Part shown: piece by piece, positions 1-8,206 of the stretch
How the letters are laid out: each line of letters starts with the position of its first letter
How positions within the stretch are numbered: position 1 is the stretch's first letter
The notes under the pieces: generated by a model
The model's input: only the letters and a program-made list of their open reading frames with translations
Told to the model about the DNA's origin: nothing
Databases searched by the model: none
Translations under genes and position numbers: made by a program
Source: Pseudomonadota bacterium
GTDB taxonomy: Bacteria; Pseudomonadota; Alphaproteobacteria; Rhodospirillales; 2-02-FULL-58-16
Length of the DNA: 10,817 bases
NCBI GenBank assembly: GCA_022560215.1
Contig: JADFTO010000080.1
Coordinates: 1-10,817, forward strand
Reading direction: 5' to 3'

Positions 1-830
1 GGCGCTCGGTAACCGACAGGGAATACCCATACCTGTCCCCGGTATTCCAGTTCGAGCCCCAGAACAACCGCATCAAGCAGCTCATGGGGGCGGGCCGTGG
101 TCCTGGTGACGTGGCAGACCACCTGGGGCGTCTCGATTCCTAAGCTCAGATAGGAGAAGGGTTCCGGCGGGTCGTCGCCGGGTTGCTCCTCCAGGCCCGA
201 GTAATCGATGGTGCGGCCGTCCAGGCGGGGGGGCGTGCCCGTCTTCAGGCGGCCGAGAGCGAAGCCCAGGCGCTCGAAGGTATGAGCCAGGCCGATGGCC
301 GGCCGGTCGCCGACGCGGCCGGCGGGAATCTGCTTCTCCCCAATGTGGATCAGGCCTTTGAGGAAGGTGCCCGTGGTGACCACGACGTGAGCGGCCCGAA
401 CCTCGTCGCCCGACGCCGTCATCACCCCGGTCAGCGCCCCCCGGCGGTCGAAGACCAGGTCCAGGACGGCGTCGGCCCGGATGTCCAGGTCCGGAAACTG
501 GGCCAGCAAATCCGCCATGGCCAGCCGGTAGAGTTTGCGGTCGGCCTGGGCGCGGGGACCGCGGACGGCGGGGCCCTTGGAACGGTTGAGCACGCGGAAC
601 TGGATTCCGGCCCGGTCGATGGCCCGGCCCATGAGGCCGTCCAGGGCGTCGATCTCGCGCACCAGCTGGCCCTTGGCCAGGCCGCCGATGGCCGGGTTGC
701 ACGACATCTCGCCGATGGTCTCGATGCGGTGGGTGAGGAGCACGGTGCGGGCGCCGAGCCGGGCCGCGGCCGCCGCCGCCTCGCACCCGGCATGACCGCC
801 GCCGATGACCAGGACGTCGTAATCCTTCAT
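1..830 (-). CDS. mnmG: MnmG (GidA), N-terminal part only; 3' end departs from the family
   Basis: This is the FAD-dependent partner of MnmE in the cytoplasmic complex that installs 5-(carboxymethyl)aminomethyl groups on wobble uridine 34 of tRNAs. The ATG at 830 opens MKDYDVLVIGGGHAGCEAA, a dinucleotide-fold FAD motif (G10-G15). MSCNPAIGGLAKGQL follows at about 42-56, with the conserved Cys44, then DRAGIQFRVLNRSKGPAVRG. Family similarity continues through TPQVVCHVTRTT to about residue 249-253 (plus position ~75-86). There the expected R-x-N-x-x-R-S-P-x-Y segment is missing and the open frame reads unrelated residues (LGLELEYRGQVWVFPVGYRA) to the window edge. The family is usually ~620-630 residues, and its second catalytic Cys (in YCPSIEDK) would lie beyond this point. 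No clear Shine-Dalgarno precedes the ATG. It lies 132 bp downstream of mnmE in the same orientation. Identity is very secure. Whether the gene is truly broken or the sequence switches at an assembly repeat cannot be decided here. Confidence 0.93.
   Translation of the reverse strand, partial: MKDYDVLVIGGGHAGCEAAAAAARLGARTVLLTHRIETIGEMSCNPAIGGLAKGQLVREIDALDGLMGRAIDRAGIQFRVLNRSKGPAVRGPRAQADRKLYRLAMADLLAQFPDLDIRADAVLDLVFDRRGALTGVMTASGDEVRAAHVVVTTGTFLKGLIHIGEKQIPAGRVGDRPAIGLAHTFERLGFALGRLKTGTPPRLDGRTIDYSGLEEQPGDDPPEPFSYLSLGIETPQVVCHVTRTTARPHELLDAVVLGLELEYRGQVWVFPVGYRA
13..48. repeat. nested inverted repeats at the mnmG break
   Basis: Two overlapping hairpins share bases. GGAATACC (20-27) pairs with GGTATTCC (41-48) across 13 nt. 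GACAGG (15-20) pairs perfectly with CCTGTC (32-37), with CCG (13-15) facing CGG (40-42) further out. The two stems are mutually exclusive. The minus-strand text around AATACCGGGGACAG resembles, from memory, the CCGGGGACAG-type palindromes that accompany IS200-like REP-associated (RAYT) transposases. That resemblance is an inference. The repeat sits where mnmG stops matching its family. Confidence 0.55.
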
Positions 831-879
831 GGCCGGAAACTTAAGAACGGGCATGGGCACTGTCAAACCTGGGAGCATT

Positions 880-895
880 TTCCACGTCAGTGGAA
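880..895. repeat. inverted repeat TTCCAC-N4-GTGGAA in the mnmE-mnmG gap
   Basis: TTCCAC (880-885) and GTGGAA (890-895) form a perfect 6-bp inverted repeat around GTCA, 50 bp upstream of the mnmG start. The arms resemble half-sites of the TTCCACGTGGAA-type ParB sites, but four central bases replace the contiguous core. It is at best a degenerate parS relative, or a small hairpin in the mnmG leader. Confidence 0.35.
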
Positions 896-946
896 CAATG
901 CGATAAGCCGGCGCGGCGCTTGAGCGGCCAGAGGCAAAACCTAAAA

Positions 947-962
947 AGTTTCACGTGAAACA
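947..962. other. parS: parS, ParB centromere-like site
   Basis: AGTTTCACGTGAAACA matches the widely conserved chromosomal parS consensus TGTTTCACGTGAAACA at 15 of 16 positions. The central 14 bp (948-961) are a perfect palindrome. It abuts the mnmE stop codon (963-965) and lies between mnmE and mnmG. In alphaproteobacteria this neighbourhood leads on to rsmG-parA-parB. ParB would load here, spread, and help ParA move the origin region. Only one clear copy is seen in this window. Confidence 0.88.
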
Positions 963-2297
963 TCACTTGCCGATGCAGAAGTCCTGGAAGATCACGTCCA
1001 GGATGTCGTCCACGTCCACCCGCCCGGTGATGCGGCCGAGGGACCGCACCGCCAGGCGCAGGTCCTCGGCCGCCAGCTCCACTTGGCCGGCGTCCCGGCA
1101 ACGGGAGAGGGCGGCCCGGCATTCCTCCAGGGCCTGGCGGTGACGGGCCCGGGTGAGGGACGGCGCGGCGCCGGCCGGACAGCGGGCCGCCATCTCCGTC
1201 TCCAGGGCCCGGAGCAGGCCGTCGATGCCGTCCCCGGTGAGGGCGGAGACGGGCAGCGCCGGCCGGCCGTTCACCTCCAGGGGGCCGGCGGGGAGTCCTA
1301 AGTCCGACTTGTTGACGACGACGACGGTGTCGCAGTCCACCAGGCGCTCCGTCTCCGCGTCCCTCTCGGGCCAGGTCTCGCCGTCGAAGACGGCCAGCTT
1401 GAGCTCCGCCTCCCGGGCCCGGGCCCGGGCCCGGCGGACGCCCTCTCTGTCGACGGCGTCGCCGCCGTCCCTGAGCCCCGCGGTGTCGGCCACCACCACC
1501 GGATAGCCGCCGAGATCGAGATGGACCTCGATCACGTCGCGGGTGGTGCCCGCCGCCGCAGACACGATGGCCGCGTCCCGCCGGGCCAGCAGGTTGAGCA
1601 GGCTGGACTTGCCCGCGTTGGGGGGCCCGATGATGGCGATGTGCAGGCCGTCCCGCAGGCGCTCCCCCCGGCGGCCGTCCCTCAGATGGGCCGCGATTTC
1701 CCCGTCCAGTCCGTCCGCGTCCTCCCGCACCCGCTCGAGAATGCCGTCCGGCAGCTCCTCGTCGGAGAAATCGATGGCCGCTTCCATGTGGGCCAGGGCG
1801 GTGAGCAGGCGCCGGCGCCAGGAATCGTAGACGCGCCCGAGCTCGCCTTGCATCTGGCGCAGGGCCTGCTTGCGCTGGGCCGCGGTCTCGGCGCCGATCA
1901 GGTCGGCCAGTCCCTCGGCGGCGGTCAGGTCCATCTTGCCGTTGGCGAAGGCGCGCCGCGTGAAGTCGCCGGCCTCGGCCGGGCGCAGGCCCGGGCAGCG
2001 GCCGAGGGCGGCCAGGATCCCGTCCATGACCGCCCGTCCGCCGTGAACGTGGAGTTCAACCATGTCCTCGCCGGTAAAGCTGGCGGGTGCCGGAAACCAC
2101 AGCACCAGGCCCCGGTCGAGCGCCTCCCCGCTGTCGGGATCATGGAAGCCGACCAGGGTGGCCCGCCGGGGCGGCGGCGGGGCCGCCCCCGTCAGGCGTT
2201 GCAGCGCCGGGCCCGAGCCCGGGCCCGAAACCCTGATCACCGCGATCCCGGCGGGGCCGCCCCCGGTGGACGGGGCATAGATGGTTCCGGCGTTCAT
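963..2297 (-). CDS. mnmE: tRNA modification GTPase MnmE (TrmE)
   Basis: MnmE is a dimerising, potassium-activated GTPase. It works with MnmG on wobble U34 of tRNAs and uses a methylene-tetrahydrofolate carbon unit. The 444-residue protein is close to the usual ~450. The N-terminal folate-binding domain opens with TIYAPSTGGGPAGIAVIRVSGP and contains FTGEDMVELHVHGG at about 74-87. An inserted Ras-like G domain follows: P-loop GPPNAGKSS at 224-232, switch GTTRD at 250-254, DTAG at 271-274, and NKSD at 329-332. The protein ends in the diagnostic FCIGK (440-444), whose Cys is catalytically important. The chosen ATG gives the canonical N-terminus. No good Shine-Dalgarno is visible upstream. The stop codon touches parS, and mnmG follows in the same direction, so the two may be co-transcribed through the parS-bearing gap. 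The gene appears intact. Confidence 0.98.
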   Translation of the reverse strand: MNAGTIYAPSTGGGPAGIAVIRVSGPGSGPALQRLTGAAPPPPRRATLVGFHDPDSGEALDRGLVLWFPAPASFTGEDMVELHVHGGRAVMDGILAALGRCPGLRPAEAGDFTRRAFANGKMDLTAAEGLADLIGAETAAQRKQALRQMQGELGRVYDSWRRRLLTALAHMEAAIDFSDEELPDGILERVREDADGLDGEIAAHLRDGRRGERLRDGLHIAIIGPPNAGKSSLLNLLARRDAAIVSAAAGTTRDVIEVHLDLGGYPVVVADTAGLRDGGDAVDREGVRRARARAREAELKLAVFDGETWPERDAETERLVDCDTVVVVNKSDLGLPAGPLEVNGRPALPVSALTGDGIDGLLRALETEMAARCPAGAAPSLTRARHRQALEECRAALSRCRDAGQVELAAEDLRLAVRSLGRITGRVDVDDILDVIFQDFCIGK

Positions 2298-2581
2298 GTG
2301 ACCAACAATATGTAGTATTAGATCATATTTCCGCTACAAGATGGTGGGGCATTTCGGGGCCGAGGGCCCGGGACGGGGCCCGTTTTCGGTGTCCCCACTC
2401 GGGGCCCTCAAGCATTCCCTTAATCGCCCGCCGCGGGGCGGGGTGGAAAGGCCCGGCACCCTTCGGGCGGGTGGATGGTATTGATCTTCATCCTTGGAAT
2501 CCTCACATGGGGGTCTTAGGCTTCGTTGCAAGCCGGCGTCAACACCCTTTGCCTGAGCAAGCGCCGCCGACCGGGGGGCCC
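2298..2581. other. divergent intergenic region mnmE / yyaL, GC-rich and palindromic
   Basis: No protein gene is convincing here. The ~40 bp next to mnmE are AT-rich (2298-2340) and are the likeliest place for the mnmE promoter, but no clean -35/-10 pair stands out. The rest is very GC-rich and full of inverted repeats, the longest at 2362-2409. A 23-codon minus-strand open frame (2420-2491) with a GAGG nine bases before its ATG is possible but unsupported. Confidence 0.5.
2362..2409. repeat. long bulged stem-loop
   Basis: GAGGGCCC (2362-2369) pairs with GGGCCCTC (2402-2409). GGGAC (2370-2374) pairs with GTCCC (2391-2395), leaving a 6-nt bulge (2396-2401) and a 16-nt loop. The 13 base pairs are perfect. 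No T-run follows on the minus strand after the stem, so it is not a standard intrinsic terminator for a minus-strand transcript. Confidence 0.5.
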
Positions 2582-4591
<2,010 letters not shown>

Positions 4592-4593
4592 TC

Positions 4594-5049
4594 ATGGCCC
4601 ACCTCTCCATGAACAGTCCCTTGGGCGGGCTCACCATATTCGAGGAATCGGGCTCCATCGTCGTCATCGAATGGGGACGGGCGGCGACGCCCTCCCCCTC
4701 GCCCCTCCTGTTGGAGGCGAAAAGGCAGCTGGACGCCTATTTCGACGGCCAGGCCAAGGAATTCGACCTGCCGGTGGCGCCCCGGGGCACGCCCTTCCAG
4801 CAGGCCGTATGGGCCCTCATCAGCGCCATCCCCTTCGGCGCCACCCGCACCTACGGCGATCTCGCCAGGCGGCTGAGGACCGCCCCCAGGCCCGTCGGCG
4901 GCGCCTGCGGGCGCAATCCCATCCCCATCGTCATTCCCTGCCACCGGGTGGTGGGCTCGGGCGGTTGGCGCCTGGGCGGCTATTCGGGGGGCCAGGGGGT
5001 CGCCACCAAGCAGGCGCTCCTGTGCCTTGAGGGCCAGTTGCTGGTATAA
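4594..5049 (+). CDS. ogt: methylated-DNA--protein-cysteine methyltransferase (Ogt/MGMT)
   Basis: This is a suicidal DNA-repair protein that transfers alkyl groups from O6-alkylguanine (and O4-alkylthymine) in DNA to its own cysteine. The 151-residue protein has a short, poorly conserved N-terminal half and a complete C-terminal active domain. It contains GTPFQQAVWALISAIPFGATRTYGDLA at about 65-91 (helix-turn-helix and Tyr region), then the asparagine-hinge/active-site stretch GRNPIPIVIPCHRVVG (106-121) with acceptor Cys116. GGYSGG and a Lys-Gln-x-Leu-Leu-x-x-Glu tail follow. All key elements are present, so it should be active. The ATG at 4594 lies 2 nt after the yyaL stop and its translation is probably coupled. 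A second in-frame ATG at 4609 is an alternative start. It is on the short side for the family. Confidence 0.96.
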   Translation: MAHLSMNSPLGGLTIFEESGSIVVIEWGRAATPSPSPLLLEAKRQLDAYFDGQAKEFDLPVAPRGTPFQQAVWALISAIPFGATRTYGDLARRLRTAPRPVGGACGRNPIPIVIPCHRVVGSGGWRLGGYSGGQGVATKQALLCLEGQLLV

Positions 5050-5073
5050 GGCGGCGAAGCCGTCATTACGCCC

Positions 5074-5080
5074 AAGGAGG
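5074..5080 (+). promoter_or_regulatory. strong Shine-Dalgarno for qor
   Basis: AAGGAGG lies seven bases before the ATG at 5088. It is the best ribosome-binding site in the window and fixes the qor start. Most other genes here have weak or no visible Shine-Dalgarno. Confidence 0.85.
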
Positions 5081-5087
5081 ACAGAAC

Positions 5088-6062
5088 ATGACCAAGGCCA
5101 TCCGTATCCACGAGACCGGCGGACCCGACGTGCTTACATGGGAAGACGTGGACGTGGCCCGGCCCGGCCCGGATCAGGTCCGCATCCGCCAGTCGGCCGT
5201 CGGTCTCAACTATATCGACGTCTACCTGCGCACGGGGCTCTATCCCTTGCCCGAGCTTCCCGCCGTGATCGGCATGGAGGGCGCCGGCGTGGTCGAGGAA
5301 ACGGGCGCCGAGGTGACGGAGTTCAAGCCCGGCGACCGCGTCTGCTACCCCATGAACGTCGGCGGTTACGCCGGGGAACGCCTGATCGACGCCGGCCGCC
5401 TGCTTCACCTGCCGGACGGTATCGGGGACACCCAGGCGGCGGCCATGATGCTGAAGGGCATGACCGCCCATTACCTGCTCAGGCGCACTTACCGGGTACA
5501 GCCCGGTGATCCGGTCCTGGTCTACGCCGCCGCCGGCGGCGTCGGCCTGATCCTCTGCCAGTGGGCCAAGCACCTGGGCGCCACCGTCATCGGGTGCGTC
5601 GGCTCGGCCGAGAAGGCCGCCCTGGCCCGGGCCCACGGCTGCGACCATGCGATCCTCTACGACCAGGAAAGCGTGCCCGAGCGGGTGCGCGAGATTACCG
5701 GCGGCGAGGGCGTGGCCGTGGCCTACGATGCCGTCGGCAAGGCCACGTTCGAGGCCTCCCTCGACAGTTTGCGGCCCTTCGGCGTCATGGTCTCCTTCGG
5801 CGGCGCGTCGGGCCCGGTGGAGCCGTTCAGCCCCGCCATCCTGTCGTCCAAGGGATCGCTCTACGTCACCCGCCCGACCCTGGCCACCCACACCGCGACA
5901 AGGAAACTTTTGCTGGAAGGCGCCGAGGCCCTCTTCGACGTGGTCCTGGCCGGCCACGTCAAGATCGAGATCGGGCAGACCTACCCCCTCGAGAAGGCGG
6001 CCCAGGCCCACCGGGACCTGGAGGCGCGCAAGACCACGGGCTCGACGGTCCTGATCCCTTAA
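5088..6062 (+). CDS. qor: NADPH:quinone oxidoreductase, zinc-less MDR family (QorA-like)
   Basis: This is a soluble medium-chain dehydrogenase/reductase that reduces quinones with NADPH by one-electron transfer. The 324 residues match QorA length (~325). The N-terminal GroES-like domain carries MTKAIRIHETGGPDVL, the quinone-reductase signature region VGLNYIDVYLRTGLYP (38-53) and GMEGAGVVEETG (62-73). The Rossmann domain has the nucleotide-binding AAAGGVG (147-153), followed by LGATVIGCVGSAEKAALARAHG and AYDAVGKATFEASLDSLRPFG. The structural-zinc cysteines of alcohol dehydrogenases are absent, as is normal for this branch. It lies 38 nt after ogt with its own strong ribosome site, so it is probably the last gene of the plus-strand operon. 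A hairpin begins 12 nt after its stop. The physiological substrate cannot be told from sequence. Confidence 0.95.
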   Translation: MTKAIRIHETGGPDVLTWEDVDVARPGPDQVRIRQSAVGLNYIDVYLRTGLYPLPELPAVIGMEGAGVVEETGAEVTEFKPGDRVCYPMNVGGYAGERLIDAGRLLHLPDGIGDTQAAAMMLKGMTAHYLLRRTYRVQPGDPVLVYAAAGGVGLILCQWAKHLGATVIGCVGSAEKAALARAHGCDHAILYDQESVPERVREITGGEGVAVAYDAVGKATFEASLDSLRPFGVMVSFGGASGPVEPFSPAILSSKGSLYVTRPTLATHTATRKLLLEGAEALFDVVLAGHVKIEIGQTYPLEKAAQAHRDLEARKTTGSTVLIP

Positions 6063-6074
6063 CAGCTTTTTATA

Positions 6075-6101
6075 CCAGCGGCCCTTAAGAAGGACCGCTG
6101 G
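6075..6101 (+). terminator. hairpin after qor, possible terminator or 3'-end stabiliser
   Basis: The stem is CCAGCGG/CCGCTGG (7 bp), one mismatch, then CCTT/AAGG (4 bp) with a 3-nt loop. It begins 12 nt after the qor stop. No T-run follows on either strand, since the CTTTTT tract lies before the stem. A Rho-type end or mRNA 3' protection is more likely than classical intrinsic termination. Confidence 0.4.
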
Positions 6102-6157
6102 GCGTTCATTGCCTGAGCAGGCTCACGGCGCATAAGCGCCGGCGCGCGGTCGCGCTG

Positions 6158-6192
6158 CCAAAGGGCGATGAGTCAAGCTCAACGCCCTTTGG
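6158..6192 (-). terminator. hairpin after rho, possible terminator or 3'-end stabiliser
   Basis: CCAAAGGGCG and CGCCCTTTGG form a perfect 10-bp stem. An inner TGAG/CTCA stem follows one mismatch in, with a 5-nt loop. It lies 38 nt after the rho stop on the minus strand. The following bases are GC-rich, not a U-tract, so intrinsic termination is uncertain. Confidence 0.45.
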
Positions 6193-6230
6193 TATCAGTC
6201 CTTGTGGAGTCTCGAGAGAAGCGCCGGGGA

Positions 6231-7487
6231 TCAGTTGTTCATGGAGTCGAAGAAGTCGGCGTTGTTCTTCGAGTCCTTCAGCTTGTTGAGAAGGAACTCG
6301 ATGCCGTCGACCGCGCCCATGGGGGTGAGGATGCGGCGCAGCACCCACATCTTCGACAGCGTCCCCTTGTCCACCAGGAGCTCTTCTTTGCGGGTGCCCG
6401 ACTTGGTGATGTCGATGGACGGCCAGGTGCGCTTGTCGGAGATCTTGCGGTCGAGCACGATTTCCGAGTTGCCGGTGCCCTTGAACTCCTCGAAGATGAC
6501 CTCGTCCATGCGCGAGCCGGTGTCGATCAGGGCCGTCGAGATAATGGTCAACGATCCCCCGTCCTCGATGTTGCGGGCGGCCCCGAAGAAGCGCTTGGGC
6601 TTTTGCAGGGCGTTGGCGTCGACGCCCCCCGTCAACACCTTGCCCGAGCTCGGCACCACCGTGTTGTAGGCCCGCGCCAGGCGGGTGATGGAATCCAGCA
6701 GGATCACCACGTCGCGCTTGTGCTCCACCAGGCGCTTGGCCTTGGCGATGACCATTTCGGCCACCTGCACGTGGCGCGTCGCCGGCTCGTCGAAGGTGGA
6801 GCTGATCACCTCGCCCTTGACCGAGCGGGCCATGTCGGTGACCTCCTCGGGCCGCTCGTCGATGAGGAGCACGATGAGATAGCATTCGGGGTGGTTGCCG
6901 GTGATGGCGTGGGCGATGTTCTGCAGCATCACCGTCTTGCCGGTACGCGGCTGGGCCACGATCAGGGCCCTTTGCCCCTTGCCGATGGGGGCGATCAAGT
7001 CGATGACCCGAAGGGTCGGGTCTTTGTGTTCGGGGTCGTCCAGCTCCATGATCAGCCGCTCGTCGGGGTAGAGGGGCGTCAGGTTGTCGAAATTTATGCG
7101 GTGGCGGACATCCTCGGGATCGCCGAAATTTATTTTTGTCACCTTGAGCAGGGCGAAGTAGCGTTCGCCTTCCTTGGGCGAGCGTATTTCGCCTTCCACC
7201 GTGTCTCCGGTCCGCAGCGCGAAGCGCCTGACCTGGCTCGGAGAGACGTAGATGTCGTCGGGTCCCGGCAGGTAGTTGGCCTCGGGCGAGCGCAGGAAGC
7301 CGAAACCATCCTGAAGGACCTCCAGGACGCCGTCGCCGAAGATGGCCGTCTTGTTCTCGGCCAACCTCTTGAGGATGGCGAACATCATGTCTTGCTTGCG
7401 CAGCGTGCTGGCGTTCTCGATATCCAGCTCTTCCGCGAAAGCGAGAAGCTCGGGTGGGGCCTTGGATTTGAGTTCTTGAAGATTCAT
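6231..7487 (-). CDS. rho: transcription termination factor Rho
   Basis: Rho is a homohexameric RNA-dependent ATPase/helicase that ends transcription at C-rich untranslated RNA. The 418-residue length equals that of compact Rho proteins. An N-terminal Rho-N helical domain (MNLQELKSKAPPELLAFAEE) is followed by the cold-shock-like RNA-binding domain with GFGFLRSPEANYLPGPDDIYV at about 61-81. The ATPase domain has P-loop AQPRTGKTV (178-186), Walker B region VILLDSITRLARAYN (261-275), Q-loop region VLTGGVDANALQKPKRFFGAARN (284-306) and R-loop GTGNSE (337-342). It ends NADFFDSMNN. No large N-terminal insertion is present. The ATG at 7487 gives the standard start. The upstream Shine-Dalgarno (GGTGAG) is weak. 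It lies 236 bp downstream of hemJ in the same orientation, with structured leader DNA between. Rho genes are often autoregulated, but this leader was not tested. Confidence 0.98.
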   Translation of the reverse strand: MNLQELKSKAPPELLAFAEELDIENASTLRKQDMMFAILKRLAENKTAIFGDGVLEVLQDGFGFLRSPEANYLPGPDDIYVSPSQVRRFALRTGDTVEGEIRSPKEGERYFALLKVTKINFGDPEDVRHRINFDNLTPLYPDERLIMELDDPEHKDPTLRVIDLIAPIGKGQRALIVAQPRTGKTVMLQNIAHAITGNHPECYLIVLLIDERPEEVTDMARSVKGEVISSTFDEPATRHVQVAEMVIAKAKRLVEHKRDVVILLDSITRLARAYNTVVPSSGKVLTGGVDANALQKPKRFFGAARNIEDGGSLTIISTALIDTGSRMDEVIFEEFKGTGNSEIVLDRKISDKRTWPSIDITKSGTRKEELLVDKGTLSKMWVLRRILTPMGAVDGIEFLLNKLKDSKNNADFFDSMNN

Positions 7488-7500
7488 TTTGGATGCTCAC

Positions 7501-7515
7501 CGTTGACGGACAACG
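7501..7515. repeat. small inverted repeat just upstream of rho
   Basis: CGTTG (7501-7505) and CAACG (7511-7515) form a 5-bp stem with a 5-nt loop, 13 nt before the rho start codon. In the rho mRNA this hairpin would lie next to or over the ribosome-binding region, so it could limit translation. The stem is short. Confidence 0.3.
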
Positions 7516-7560
7516 TTAACGGAGATAATTGGGGATACGGCAGAGGCTGGCTTTCGGAGT

Positions 7561-7576
7561 TTACCAACGTTGGTAA
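7561..7576. promoter_or_regulatory. perfect 16-bp palindrome TTACCAACGTTGGTAA, candidate operator
   Basis: The palindrome is perfect over 16 bp and sits 74-89 bp upstream of the rho start, in the hemJ-rho gap. The central AACGTT with a CpG axis is the architecture of LacI-family operators, but no regulator gene of that kind is in the window and the specific factor is unknown. Another dimeric helix-turn-helix protein could also bind it. Confidence 0.5.
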
Positions 7577-7640
7577 CACGGGCGTTCAGGCCCGGGTGCT
7601 TGTCTGGTTTCGTTGGGGTATTCTTCGCTAGAGGCCCGAA

Positions 7641-7669
7641 GCATTAACCAAAGCCCCGCCCCGTGTCAA
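7641..7669 (-). promoter_or_regulatory. possible promoter for rho
   Basis: On the minus strand an exact TTGACA (7669-7664) is followed after 17 nt by TAATGC (7646-7641). The -35 is perfect and the spacing ideal, but the -10 is poor. It would place rho transcription start about 140-150 nt upstream of the ATG, with the palindrome at 7561-7576 inside the leader. Confidence 0.3.
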
Positions 7670-7723
7670 ATGGAGATTCAAGGCCCCGGGCCGCGCCTCG
7701 AGCATTTCGATGCCGGCGCCGAC

Positions 7724-8173
7724 TCAGAACGGCTTGACCACGGCCATGATGACGATGGTGATCATGAGAACCGTCGGCGCTTCATTGACGACGCGGTAGA
7801 ACTTGTCCGAGCGGGTGTTGGCATCGTCCGCGAACTGGCGCCGCCAACGGGCCATCATCATGTGCAGGGCCAACAGCCCGACGGCGCAGGCGAGCTTGAC
7901 CAGGAACCAGCCCTGATCCCACTCGGGCCCGCCGGCCGTCATCAGGATCAGGCCGCCGGTCAAGAACACGGCGATCATGGCGGGGTTCATGATCGCCCTC
8001 AACAGCCGCCGCTCCATGACCTTGAAAGTCTCCGACGTTTCCGAGCCCGGTGCGGCGGCCGTGTGGTAAACGAACAGCCGGGGCAGGTAGAGAAGACCCG
8101 CCATCCAGGCGATGACGCCGATGATGTGCAGGGCCTTGATCCAAGGCAGGGCTTCGTCGAGTAGATCGATCAC
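7724..8173 (-). CDS. hemJ: HemJ-type protoporphyrinogen IX oxidase
   Basis: HemJ is an inner-membrane protein that oxidises protoporphyrinogen IX to protoporphyrin IX, the step before ferrochelatase. It is used by most alphaproteobacteria in place of HemG or HemY. The 149 residues match the family. Four hydrophobic segments are visible at about 12-32, 62-80, 88-108 and 132-147. The conserved first helix WIKALHIIGVIAWMAGLLYLPRLFVYH holds His16, the probable haem ligand. Lys93 follows in GWFLVKLACA, and the family's C-terminal NEAPT motif is at 130-134. The start is GTG at 8173, read as M-I-D-L-L-D, preceded by purine-rich GGGAAGGGAAG. It lies 34 nt after hemH, consistent with a hemE-hemH-hemJ operon. 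The gene is intact. Confidence 0.95.
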   Translation of the reverse strand: MIDLLDEALPWIKALHIIGVIAWMAGLLYLPRLFVYHTAAAPGSETSETFKVMERRLLRAIMNPAMIAVFLTGGLILMTAGGPEWDQGWFLVKLACAVGLLALHMMMARWRRQFADDANTRSDKFYRVVNEAPTVLMITIVIMAVVKPF

Positions 8174-8206
8174 TGGCTTCCCTTCCCCGGGTCCGCGCCG
8201 ACCCCG

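Larger units (their letters stand above)
6072..6195. repeat. compact array of five hairpins bounded by ATACC/GGTAT
   Basis: Perfect stems follow each other almost without gaps: CCAGCGG/CCGCTGG (6075-6101), GCCTG/CAGGC (6111-6122, overlapping an alternative TGAGC/GCTCA stem at 6114-6125), CGGCGC-ATAA-GCGCCG (6126-6141), GCGCG/CGCGC (6142-6155) and CCAAAGGGCG/CGCCCTTTGG (6158-6192). The outermost bases ATACC (6072-6076) and GGTAT (6191-6195) are inverted. A TGAG...GCTCA motif recurs in the second and fifth hairpins. The layout suggests a REP/BIME-like mosaic element between convergent qor and rho. No U-tract follows any of the stems. Confidence 0.6.

Noticed and set aside
2364..2386. GGGCCC-N6-GGGCCC followed by GTTTT as an intrinsic terminator
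   Set aside because: No plus-strand gene ends here, since the flanking genes diverge. The arms are self-palindromic and belong to a larger stem, and the T-run is only four bases.
2471..2581. Longer yyaL start at 2471 (37 extra residues)
   Set aside because: The family starts at the NRLxxExSPYLLQH motif, which immediately follows the ATG at 2582. The extra residues look non-coding.
7503..7531. Plus-strand TTGACG-N17-TAATTG promoter-like pair
   Set aside because: It points into the 3' end of the minus-strand hemJ gene with no plus-strand gene downstream. The -10 match is weak.
6168..7631. Long plus-strand open frame antisense to rho (487 codons)
   Set aside because: It is a GC-rich codon shadow. 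The minus strand encodes a full-length, motif-complete Rho in the same place, and the antisense product has no recognisable domain.
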